The position numbers and the translations under genes are program-made. From NCBI GenBank assembly GCA_045617585.1, contig JAZLIW010000015.1, forward strand, positions 1 through 64,000: a stretch of 64,000 nucleotides of DNA, given 5' to 3'. This document shows positions 25,421-33,567 of this stretch, piece after piece. The stretch comes from CAKRZE01 sp045617585. Lineage in GTDB: Bacteria > Bacillota > Clostridia > Oscillospirales > CAG-272. How positions within the stretch are numbered: the first letter of the stretch is position 1; every line of letters begins with the position of its first letter. The notes below the pieces were generated by a model, which had not been told where the DNA came from, searched no databases, and saw only the letters and a program-made list of their open reading frames with translations.

Positions 25421-26164
25421 TCAGTTCTCCGGGCGGAAGATCGCCATGCCGGCGTTCTTGTCGTGTCCGGTAAAGGGACGGGCGCAGATATCGGCGTAAT
25501 CCGCGGTCGTATCATAGGAGACGAAGCGGAAGAACGGGACGCCGTCCTCCACGACGATATAGTCGCCGCCCTTGTAATACGTGTCGGCGCCGAGGCGATA
25601 GGCAAGAGAGCCGGGATTCAGCGCGATCAGGTCGTGACGAAGCTGGAGCAGACCGCAGCGGTGGGAATCCCCGACGAGGAAGACCCGCTTTCCGCCGGTC
25701 GCGCCGACCTTTTCCCGCCAGTATTTTTCGGCGTTGTAAATCACGTTGTAATCCTTCATCTGGCGGTTCAGCGCGTTGTCATCACCGTACTCGTGCTGAT
25801 AGATATGCATCATATAATACGTGATGCCGTCGATCCCCTCGATCCGTTCCACCGGGAAAGAGCGGAGATATTCGATATCCCGGTCGGTCATCAGGGAGAG
25901 GTTGTGCTGCCAGAAATGCTCGGTCTTGTCAAACTCCATCGAGCGGAAGCCCTCGTTCAGGCGGCAGAGGAAGCCCTCGTCGTGGTTGCCCTGCACGCAG
26001 AGCGCTCCGTGCTCTCTGAGCCAGGTCAGACATTCGTGCGGCTGAAAGCCGAAGTCCACGGCGTCCCCGAGGAACAGAAGCTTATCCCAGGTTTTTTCCT
26101 GCTTTTCCACCGCTTCGAGCGCATGGAAGTTGCTGTGAACGTCCGAAATGATCAGTACCTTCAT
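25421..26164 (-). CDS. Calcineurin-like metallophosphoesterase (YfcE/diadenosine-type)
   Basis: The protein has 247 residues. Metal-binding motifs are DVHSN (8-12), GDAVDFG (about 33-39), GNHDE (about 59-63) and, later, GDSHRCGLLQL (a variant of GH), with GSLAYR near 176. This is the usual layout of small cytosolic phosphodiesterases of the YfcE/MJ0936 type. The target may be a cyclic or dinucleotide phosphodiester. It lies between galactokinase and the S51 gene; no functional link is evident. Confidence 0.9.
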   Translation of the reverse strand: MKVLIISDVHSNFHALEAVEKQEKTWDKLLFLGDAVDFGFQPHECLTWLREHGALCVQGNHDEGFLCRLNEGFRSMEFDKTEHFWQHNLSLMTDRDIEYLRSFPVERIEGIDGITYYMMHIYQHEYGDDNALNRQMKDYNVIYNAEKYWREKVGATGGKRVFLVGDSHRCGLLQLRHDLIALNPGSLAYRLGADTYYKGGDYIVVEDGVPFFRFVSYDTTADYADICARPFTGHDKNAGMAIFRPEN

Positions 26165-26182
26165 CGTTTTTTCCTTTCTTTT

Positions 26183-27466
26183 TCAGTTCAGTTCGGAAGC
26201 ACCGGCGCTGCGGACACGGAAGACCTCGCAGGCGCCCTCGCCGAAGACGGCGTTCATCGCTTTCCGGTAGTCCTCGACCGACTCAAACGGCACGAACGCC
26301 TGCATCGTCCCGGCAAAACCGCCGCCGTGGACGCGCCACGCCGCTTTTTTCCCGGCAAGAAGCTGCTCGGTCACGCAGAGCGCGAGCGAAACGCCCTGCT
26401 CCGCCACGTTTTTGACGGTAAAGACGTTCTGCAGATACATATACGACGATCTGCCCGACTCCTTCACGAGGGAAAGGAACGTATCGATATCGCCTTTTTT
26501 CAGCGCCTCCGCCTGCTTTCCGACCCGCTCGTTTTCCGAGACGAAGTGGATCGCGCGGAGCAGCGCCCGGTCGCCGACCGTCTTTCTGAGTTCGGTGGCA
26601 CGGGAAAGCAGATCGTTCAGCGTAATCCCGCGCAGGACCTCCTTCCCGTAAAGGGCGGCGACCTTCTTCATTTCCGCGGGAACGGAGGCGTAGTCCTCGT
26701 TCAGGTCGGCGTGATTGCCGCCGGTATCGGTGATGCAGAGCGCGTAACCCGCCGCGGTCAGATCGAAGCCGCAGGGCAGGATCTCAAAGGAGTCCGGTAA
26801 GCCTCCGAAGTCGATCGAGATAAAGGAGCCGCAGGCGCACGCGGTCTGATCCATCAGACCGCAGGGCTTGCCGAACCACACGTTTTCCGCGTACTGCGAG
26901 CAGCGGGCAAGCTGCTTCGGCTCCACGGCGCCGCCGTTATAAAGGGCGCTCTGGATCAGGCAGAGCATGACCTCAAACGCCGCGGAGGAAGAGATTCCGG
27001 AGCCCTTCTTGACCTCGGAGGTCGTCACGGCGTCGAACGCGCCTGCCGCAAAGCCGGATTTCCGGAGCCCTTCCGCCGTCCCGGCGACCAGCGCCGCGGA
27101 GGTATATTTCCACGCGGGAACGGGTCCCTCTGCCGCAAGGTCCACGACGTCCTCGGGAAAGCCCTCGCTCTTGACGCGGCAGACCGTCCCCTCGCTCTTT
27201 GCCGCGACCGCGATGATATCCCGGTCTACCGCGGCGCAGAGCACGCAGCCGTGATTGTGGTCGGTGTGATTGCCGCCGATCTCGCTCCTGCCCGGAACGG
27301 AAAAGACCCGTACGTCACGGTCGGTACCGAACCGTTCGCCGAACGTGCGCAGCAGCGCGGCGATCCGCGCGGTCTTCTCCGGCACGCGGTCCGCGCCGTA
27401 CCACGCGATAAGCGTTTCATTCATCTCTCCCGAGGCAAGTCGGGACAGCCATTCGTTGATCTTCAT
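26183..27466 (-). CDS. galK: Galactokinase
   Basis: This 427-residue GHMP kinase phosphorylates galactose at C1 as the first step of the Leloir pathway. The galactokinase signature GRSEIGGNHTDHNHG is at about 59-73, the GHMP ATP loop VKKGSGISSSAAFEV near 154-168, Asp in CGLMDQTACACGS, and the third motif HGGGFAGTM near 386. galE and galT are not nearby. It is divergent from recA; promoter at 27493-27521 and CGGAGG before the ATG. Confidence 0.96.
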   Translation of the reverse strand: MKINEWLSRLASGEMNETLIAWYGADRVPEKTARIAALLRTFGERFGTDRDVRVFSVPGRSEIGGNHTDHNHGCVLCAAVDRDIIAVAAKSEGTVCRVKSEGFPEDVVDLAAEGPVPAWKYTSAALVAGTAEGLRKSGFAAGAFDAVTTSEVKKGSGISSSAAFEVMLCLIQSALYNGGAVEPKQLARCSQYAENVWFGKPCGLMDQTACACGSFISIDFGGLPDSFEILPCGFDLTAAGYALCITDTGGNHADLNEDYASVPAEMKKVAALYGKEVLRGITLNDLLSRATELRKTVGDRALLRAIHFVSENERVGKQAEALKKGDIDTFLSLVKESGRSSYMYLQNVFTVKNVAEQGVSLALCVTEQLLAGKKAAWRVHGGGFAGTMQAFVPFESVEDYRKAMNAVFGEGACEVFRVRSAGASELN

Positions 27467-27492
27467 AAAGCCTCCGGTGATATTTTTTTGTT

Positions 27493-27521
27493 ATTGTACC
27501 ATTTCCGGCGGGAAATGTCAA
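27493..27521 (-). promoter_or_regulatory. Sigma-A promoter of galK
   Basis: Minus-strand TTGACA (27516-27521) and TACAAT (27493-27498) are 17 nt apart, about 20 nt from the start codon. Confidence 0.75.
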
Positions 27522-27547
27522 GAAAATGAAAACTTTTTCCGTTTTGG

Positions 27548-27561
27548 AAAACAAATGTTTG
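27548..27561 (+). promoter_or_regulatory. Probable LexA (SOS) box in front of recA
   Basis: The 14-mer AAAACAAATGTTTG fits 11 of 14 positions of the Gram-positive SOS box CGAACRNRYGTTYC, including the AAC-N4-GTT core. It overlaps the recA -35 element, a position suited to repression. Confidence 0.6.
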
Positions 27562-27587
27562 ACACGCGCGGGGAAGCATGATATAAT
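27559..27587 (+). promoter_or_regulatory. Sigma-A promoter of the recA operon
   Basis: A perfect TTGACA (27559-27564) and TATAAT (27582-27587) have a 17-nt spacer. The predicted start is near 27594, with AAGGAGC before the recA ATG. Confidence 0.85.
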
Positions 27588-27644
27588 AGAAGAAAAAAGA
27601 CGGTTCCCGCGGAGTTCCTACGGGAAAGAAAAAGGAGCAAAACC

Positions 27645-28772
<1,128 letters not shown>

Positions 28773-28776
28773 TCAC

Positions 28777-29274
28777 ATGAGTTTTTACCGTAAGAAAACG
28801 GTGAAGCCGGGAGAGGAGAACGACGGTGCGGCGGCATTTGACGCCGCCTGCCGTATCCTCTCCTTTATGGATAACACCGAAAAAGCGCTCGACCGCAAGC
28901 TTGCGGAACGCGGCTTCACGCCCGCCGCACGCGCCGAGGCGATCGGACGCGCGAAACGCATGGGCTTTCTCGAAGAGGAGCGCATGATCGTACGTAAGGT
29001 CGAAGGGCTGGCCACGGGACGCGGCTACGGGATGCGGCGCATCCGGCAGGAGCTGTCTCTCGCCGGGTTCTCGGAAGAGGCGTACGACGCGCTGACGCCA
29101 GAGTTCCTCGCCTCCCTCAACTTTCCGGCGATCTGCGCGGGGCTGATCCGGAAACGGGGCGGCGATCCGACGAAGCCGGACGAAAAGACCTACGCCTTCC
29201 TGCTCCGCCGCGGCTTTTCCGCCGAGGATATCCGGAAGGCAATTCTGCTCCTGAAAGAGGAGACGGAGGAATAA
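28777..29274 (+). CDS. recX: Regulatory protein RecX
   Basis: The protein has 165 residues. It consists of tandem three-helix RecX repeats: ILSFMDNTEKALDRKLAERGFTPA, then FLEEERMIVRKVEG, GMRRIRQELSLAGF and, near the C-terminus, YAFLLRRGFSAEDIRKAI. RecX binds along the RecA filament and modulates its activity. It lies 4 nt after recA with no strong ribosome binding site, so translation is likely coupled. Confidence 0.92.
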   Translation: MSFYRKKTVKPGEENDGAAAFDAACRILSFMDNTEKALDRKLAERGFTPAARAEAIGRAKRMGFLEEERMIVRKVEGLATGRGYGMRRIRQELSLAGFSEEAYDALTPEFLASLNFPAICAGLIRKRGGDPTKPDEKTYAFLLRRGFSAEDIRKAILLLKEETEE

Positions 29275-29275
29275 G

Positions 29276-30355
29276 ATGAAGATCCTGCTCGGAATGAGCG
29301 GCGGGCTCGACAGCACCTACGCCGCGCACTGCCTGACAGAGGAAGGGCACGAAGTCACCGGCGCCCTGCTCGTCATGTCGGGCTGCACCGATGAAAAAGC
29401 AGCGGTCCTTTCCGCCGCCGAGGCGGGCGTTCCGCTCGTCCGGATCGACGCGAGGGAGCGCTTTTCCCGCGCGGTCGTCGATCCCTTCGTCGCCGAATAT
29501 TTCCGCGGCAGGACCCCGAATCCCTGCGTTCTCTGCAACCCCGCCGTCAAGTTCGGTATGCTCTGCGAATACGCCGCGGCGAACGGGTTCGACCGCGTTT
29601 CGACCGGGCATTATGCCGCGATCGGGGAGGAAAACGGCAGATATTTCCTCAAAAAAGCCCTCGACCGGACGAAGGACCAGGGCTACGTCCTCTGGTCGCT
29701 CTCCCAGAAGCAGCTTTCGATGCTGTATTTCCCGCTTTCCGGCAAAAACAAGACGGACGTCCGTGCCGCCGCCAAAGCGCTCGGCTTTACCGCCGCCGGA
29801 GCGAAGGACAGTCAGGATATCTGCTTCATTCCCGACAACGATCACGCCCGCTTCATCGAAGAATACACCGGAGAAAAAGCAAGACCCGGCGAATTTCTCG
29901 ACCTGAACGGCAAGGTCGTCGGAAAACACCGGGGCATCGTCCATTACACGGTCGGTCAGAGGAAGGGGCTCGGCATCGCGCTCGGCGAGCCGGTCTTCGT
30001 CACGAAGATCGACCCCGAATCCAACACCGTCACAGTCGCGCCCGCGGGGCACGAGTATGCCGGTGGAATGACGGTCGCCGGCATGAAATTCCAGAAAACC
30101 GTTCTGACGGCAGGCGAGACCCTTTCCTGCCTTGTCAAAGCGCGCTACGCCTCGCCGCCCGTCCCGGCGACGGTCCGGATGGAGACCTCCGACCGGGCGT
30201 CGGTCGTCTTCGCCTCCCCGGTCCGCGCCGTCACGCCCGGTCAGTCCGCCGTCTTTTGCGACGAAAACGGGGATCTCCTCTTCGGCGGGCAGATCGAAGA
30301 CGCGGCTCCGGCGGAAAAAACCGTTACCGAATCCCGAAAGGATCACGAATCATGA
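29276..30355 (+). CDS. mnmA: tRNA-specific 2-thiouridylase MnmA
   Basis: The protein has 359 residues. The PP-loop is SGGLDST at 9-15 (the usual form is SGGVDSS). The catalytic nucleophile Cys84 is in NPCVLCN and the persulfide Cys183 in SQDICFIP. FDRVSTGHYA, TKDQGYVLWSLSQ and HYTVGQRKGLGI are the expected tRNA-binding and substrate motifs. The C-terminal beta-barrel is present. It installs the 2-thio group on U34 of Lys, Glu and Gln tRNAs, the same nucleotide modified by MnmE encoded 5 kb away. It starts 1 nt after the recX stop. Confidence 0.95.
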   Translation: MKILLGMSGGLDSTYAAHCLTEEGHEVTGALLVMSGCTDEKAAVLSAAEAGVPLVRIDARERFSRAVVDPFVAEYFRGRTPNPCVLCNPAVKFGMLCEYAAANGFDRVSTGHYAAIGEENGRYFLKKALDRTKDQGYVLWSLSQKQLSMLYFPLSGKNKTDVRAAAKALGFTAAGAKDSQDICFIPDNDHARFIEEYTGEKARPGEFLDLNGKVVGKHRGIVHYTVGQRKGLGIALGEPVFVTKIDPESNTVTVAPAGHEYAGGMTVAGMKFQKTVLTAGETLSCLVKARYASPPVPATVRMETSDRASVVFASPVRAVTPGQSAVFCDENGDLLFGGQIEDAAPAEKTVTESRKDHES

Positions 30356-31032
30356 AAATCACGTGGCTTGGGCAGGCTGGTCTCCTTTTCGAGACCGGAG
30401 AAATGAAGATCGCGGTCGATCCCTATCTTTCCGACGCGGTCGGGAAAAAAGACCCGTCGAAGCACCGCAGGGTCCCGGTGGACAAGCGGTTTTTCGGCGC
30501 TTGCCCCGACGTCGTCGTCCTGACCCATCAGCATCTTGACCATACCGATCCGGAAACGCTTTCCCGTCTTCTCGGCGGGGAAAAGAGCGTCACAGTTCTC
30601 GCCTCGGGCCTCGCGTGGGAAACGGCACGCGCGCTCGGCGGCGGTCACAACTACGTTCTCTTCAACCGGCATACCGAGTTTACGCTCGGTCCCGTCCGCT
30701 TCCGCGCGGTGAAAGCCGAGCATTCCGATCCCTGCGCGGTCGGCGTCCTGATCGAAGCCGAGGGAAAAACGTACTACGTGACCGGCGACACGCTTTATAA
30801 CACCGATATCTTCCCCGATCTGCCCGAGCGGATCGACGCCGTGTTTCTTCCGGTCAACGGCGCGGGAAACAATATGAATATGGCGGACGCGGAGCGCTTC
30901 TGTCAAAGGATCCGCGCGAAAATCGCCGTCCCCGTTCACTGCGGCATGTTCGACGATATCGACCCGGGCGCCTTTTCCTATCGGAACACCGTCGTTCCGA
31001 AGATTTATGAAGAAATCCCTCTCCCTGAATAA
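30352..31032 (+). CDS. MBL-fold metal-dependent hydrolase (UlaG-like)
   Basis: The start is the ATG at 30352, overlapping the mnmA stop by ATGA; 226 residues. The metallo-beta-lactamase fold has the THQHLDHTD motif (His59, His61, Asp63, His64), later KAEHSD, VTGDTLY and VPVHCGMFDD as the remaining ligands. The N-terminal KITWLGQAGLLFE is typical of the L-ascorbate-6-phosphate lactonase (UlaG) branch, but that branch has many functions. It is the last gene of the recA operon and is followed by a strong terminator. Confidence 0.9.
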   Translation: MKITWLGQAGLLFETGEMKIAVDPYLSDAVGKKDPSKHRRVPVDKRFFGACPDVVVLTHQHLDHTDPETLSRLLGGEKSVTVLASGLAWETARALGGGHNYVLFNRHTEFTLGPVRFRAVKAEHSDPCAVGVLIEAEGKTYYVTGDTLYNTDIFPDLPERIDAVFLPVNGAGNNMNMADAERFCQRIRAKIAVPVHCGMFDDIDPGAFSYRNTVVPKIYEEIPLPE

Positions 31033-31050
31033 ACCCGCACGCCATTTCCC

Positions 31051-31089
31051 CGTCTCATCTGCCCACGGCGGCAGATGAGACGTTTTTTT
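31051..31089 (+). terminator. Terminator of the recA-recX-mnmA-MBL operon
   Basis: CGTCTCATCTGCC (31051-31063) pairs perfectly with GGCAGATGAGACG (31070-31082), followed by seven T. Confidence 0.9.
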
Positions 31090-31109
31090 CGCGATTTTAT
31101 GAAAAGCTC

Positions 31110-31138
31110 TTGACAAACGCGCCCCATCTGTATATAAT
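31110..31138 (+). promoter_or_regulatory. Sigma-A promoter of the GntR-ABC operon
   Basis: TTGACA (31110-31115) and TATAAT (31133-31138) have a 17-nt spacer. The -10 box lies inside the operator palindrome. Confidence 0.85.
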
Positions 31139-31150
31139 GCGTATATACAG
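31128..31150 (+). promoter_or_regulatory. Palindromic operator, probable YtrA-type regulator site
   Basis: CTGTATATA (31128-31136) and TATATACAG (31142-31150) are perfect 9-bp arms around 5 bp. The site covers the -10 box and start point, 26 nt ahead of the regulator's GTG, fitting autorepression. Confidence 0.7.
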
Positions 31151-31175
31151 TAATAACAGAAAAAGGAGTGATCGC

Positions 31176-31553
31176 GTGACAATCCTGATCGACAACAAAA
31201 GCGGCTCGCCGATCTACGACCAGATCTATTCGCAGATCAAGAGTCAGATCATCAGCGGAGCGCTTTCGGAGAACGAGCTGCTGCCGTCCATCCGGAACCT
31301 CGCCAAGGACCTGCGCATCAGCTTCATCACGACGAAGCGGGCGTACGAGGAGCTTGAAAAAGACGGATTTCTCTATACCGTCCCCGGAAAGGGCTGCTTC
31401 GTCGCGCCGAAAAACGTGGAGTTGCTCCGGGAAGAGAATCTGAAAAAGATCGAGGCGTATATCGACGGGATCGTCAACCTCGCAGAAAGCTGCAATCTCG
31501 GAAAAGAAGACGTCATAAAAATGGTGGAGTTTGCATGGGAGGATGAACGATGA
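31176..31553 (+). CDS. GntR family transcriptional regulator, YtrA type
   Basis: The GTG start at 31176 has AAAGGAGTG upstream; 125 residues. The N-terminal winged helix is typical (SPIYDQIYSQIKSQIISGALSENELLPSIRNLAKDLRISF spans about 12-52, then TTKRAYEELEKDGFLYTVPGKGCFV). The short C-terminus of about 45 residues, without an effector domain, defines the YtrA subfamily, which regulates adjacent ABC transporters. It overlaps the ATPase gene by ATGA and is controlled by the palindrome just upstream. The inducer is unknown; relatives respond to cell-wall antibiotics. Confidence 0.93.
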   Translation: MTILIDNKSGSPIYDQIYSQIKSQIISGALSENELLPSIRNLAKDLRISFITTKRAYEELEKDGFLYTVPGKGCFVAPKNVELLREENLKKIEAYIDGIVNLAESCNLGKEDVIKMVEFAWEDER

Positions 31554-32395
31554 ACGCACTTGATATCAAAGGTCTCACGAAGGAATATCGGGGCTTCCGG
31601 CTTGACGGTCTCGACCTCACGCTGCCGAACGGCTGCATCATGGGGCTGATCGGCGAAAACGGGGCGGGAAAAAGCACGACGATCAAGCTGATCCTCGATA
31701 TGATACGAAAAGACGGCGGGAGCGTCCGGATCTTCGGGAAGGACGTCTCCGCCGCCGATGCCGCGCAGCTCAAAGAGGAGATCGGCGTGGTCATGGACGA
31801 GGTCGGGATCCCCGAATGTCTGACCGTCCGGCAGATCGGCAAGGTGATGAAGCGGGTCTTCCGGAATTGGGACGGCGCGGCCTACGAAGCACTGACCGAG
31901 CGGTTTTCCCTGCCGGACGGAAAAGCGTTCAGGGATTTTTCGCGCGGGATGAAGATGAAGACCGGGATCGCGGTCGCGCTGTCGCACGGAGCGAAGCTGC
32001 TTCTGCTCGACGAGGCGACGTCCGGGCTCGACCCCGTGGCGCGGGACGAGGTCGTGGAATTGCTCAGTGAATTCACGAGAGAAGAGGACCATTCCGTCCT
32101 GATCTCCTCCCACATCGTCAGCGATCTGGAAAAACTCTGCGACTACGTCGCGTTCCTGCACAAAGGGAAACTGATGCTCTGCGAGGAAAAAGACGCCCTT
32201 CTCTCGGCGTACGGGATCGTCCACTGCACGGCGGAGCAGTTACGCGCGTTCCCCGCGAACGTGATCCGCCACAAAAAGGAAAGCCCCTACGGGACCGAGG
32301 CGATCGTCCTCCGGGACGGCGTTCCGGGCGGCATCTCCGTCAGTCCCGTGAGCATCGAGGAATTGTTCGTCTATATGGTGAAGGAGGCAAAATAA
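31550..32395 (+). CDS. ABC transporter ATP-binding protein
   Basis: The protein has 281 residues. Walker A is GENGAGKST (about 34-42), the Q-loop region DEVGIPECLT, the signature region DFSRGMKMKTGIAVAL (a variant of LSGG, common in YtrB/BcrA-like exporters), Walker B LLLLDEATSGLD and the switch His in ISSHIVSDLEKL. A C-terminal extension of about 70 residues follows. It partners the permease encoded immediately downstream. The substrate cannot be predicted. Confidence 0.94.
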   Translation: MNALDIKGLTKEYRGFRLDGLDLTLPNGCIMGLIGENGAGKSTTIKLILDMIRKDGGSVRIFGKDVSAADAAQLKEEIGVVMDEVGIPECLTVRQIGKVMKRVFRNWDGAAYEALTERFSLPDGKAFRDFSRGMKMKTGIAVALSHGAKLLLLDEATSGLDPVARDEVVELLSEFTREEDHSVLISSHIVSDLEKLCDYVAFLHKGKLMLCEEKDALLSAYGIVHCTAEQLRAFPANVIRHKKESPYGTEAIVLRDGVPGGISVSPVSIEELFVYMVKEAK

Positions 32396-32396
32396 C

Positions 32397-33020
32397 GTGA
32401 AGGGGCTCTTACTGAAAGACCTTTATATGACGCGGGCGTACTGCAAATCGTATCTGCTGATCCTCGTCGTCTTTCTCGCGGCGTCGTTCATCGTCGGGAA
32501 CACGGCGTTCGTCTATTATCCGTGCCTGCTGTGCGGAATGATCCCGGTCAGCCTGCTTGCCTACGACGAGCGGAGCAGATTCCTGCAGTACGGCGCTGCG
32601 CTCCCGGTTTCAAGAGCGCAGCTGGTCGCGGAAAAATATCTCGTGGGGCTGATCTCGCAGACCGCGGTCCTGCTCCTTTCCGGGATCGCGGTAGGGATCC
32701 GGGCGGGGATCGCCGGCACCTTCGAGCCCGCCGTCTTCGCTGTGACCGTGCTTTCGCTGCTCGTCACCTCCGTGCTGGCGTTCTCGATCCCGCTGCCCTT
32801 TATTTTCAAATACGGCGTCGAGAAAGGGCGGATCGCCTATTACGTGATGGTCGGCTTCGTCTGCGCCGCCGGCGTGATCTTCTGGAAAGGCGTCAATCTC
32901 GATTGGCAGACCGGGATCTCCCCCGCGCTCCTCATTTCCCTGCTGGCTGCGGTGGGAATCGGGCTCTTCGCCCTCTCATGGTACCTGTCGACGGTATTTT
33001 ACAAAAAGCGGGAATTATAA
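32397..33020 (+). CDS. ABC-2 type permease
   Basis: It starts with GTG at 32397 after AAGGAGG; 207 residues. The N-terminal MKGLLLKDLYMTRAYCKSYL is typical of ABC-2 exporters. About six hydrophobic segments follow (18-36, 40-58, 85-103, 108-130, 146-163, 172-195), interrupted by DERSRFLQYGAALPVSRAQLVAEKY. It forms the membrane part of the exporter under YtrA-type control. No strong terminator follows; only a GC hairpin at 33080-33097 without a T-run. Confidence 0.88.
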   Translation: MKGLLLKDLYMTRAYCKSYLLILVVFLAASFIVGNTAFVYYPCLLCGMIPVSLLAYDERSRFLQYGAALPVSRAQLVAEKYLVGLISQTAVLLLSGIAVGIRAGIAGTFEPAVFAVTVLSLLVTSVLAFSIPLPFIFKYGVEKGRIAYYVMVGFVCAAGVIFWKGVNLDWQTGISPALLISLLAAVGIGLFALSWYLSTVFYKKREL

Positions 33021-33126
33021 GTGCTTTCAAATAGCAAAACTGTCTTCTCTTTTCGCTTAAAACATGATATCATACCGTTGCGGGAGTTTACTCCCGCTGA
33101 AATCCATACGAAAAGGAACGGAACTC

Positions 33127-33567
33127 ATGGAACGACTGGAGAAAATCGGAAGCCTCGAGGTACTTACCTCGAAAGAAGTCCCTTTTTCCCGTATCGGGAT
33201 CGGCTTTGAAAAACTGGTCCGGACGTTATCCGACCGTGTGAAGATATGGGAGATCTGGAACGAGCCGGACGGGCGCTGGTGCTGGAAGCACGGTCCGAGT
33301 GCCGCGGAATACGCCGCCTTTTCGGTCGATACCGCGAAGGCGGTGCGGGAGGCCGATCCCGGCGCTTACGTCGTCGGCGGTGCCGTCACCTACCGCTCGA
33401 TCAATTATCTTGCCGAAGCGATGGCGTGCGGTCTCGCAGACGCCGTGGGCGCTCTGTCCTTCCACGAATACACCGCACGCGAGGAGACCATGTTCGAGCA
33501 TCTTCCGGTCAGGGATTATCCGCTCTTCCTCACCTTCGGCGATTTCGTCGGGGTCACGGAAGCGTAA
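33127..33567 (+). pseudogene. Decayed glycoside hydrolase gene with internal deletions
   Basis: The 147-codon frame begins with a typical enzyme start (MERLEKIGSLEVL, with AAAAGGAAC upstream). It jumps after SRIGIGFEKL directly to the barrel motif VKIWEIWNEPDGRWCWK, whose NEP contains the catalytic acid/base Glu of clan-A glycosidases. It breaks again after REETMFEHLPVRD to what looks like a C-terminal end (YPLFLTFGDFVG). The strands before NEP and the nucleophile strand are missing, so it cannot be active. Both joins keep the frame. A full-length ancestor of about 400 or more residues is inferred. The 3' part lies antisense within the extended RNase J frame. Confidence 0.7.

Noticed and set aside
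24778..25605. A 275-codon version of the S51 peptidase
   Set aside because: The extra N-terminus is antisense-like Ser/Arg/Thr-rich sequence overlapping the metallophosphoesterase gene; a GTG with GGAGGAGG at 25398 fits better.
29276..30355. Defective MnmA because of SGGLDST in place of SGGVDSS
   Set aside because: The PP-loop glycines, Asp and Ser are present and both catalytic Cys are intact; Leu for Val is a conservative change.
33080..33097. Terminator of the ABC exporter operon (GCGGGAG/CTCCCGC hairpin)
   Set aside because: The stem is good but no T-run follows on either strand, so termination could not be supported.
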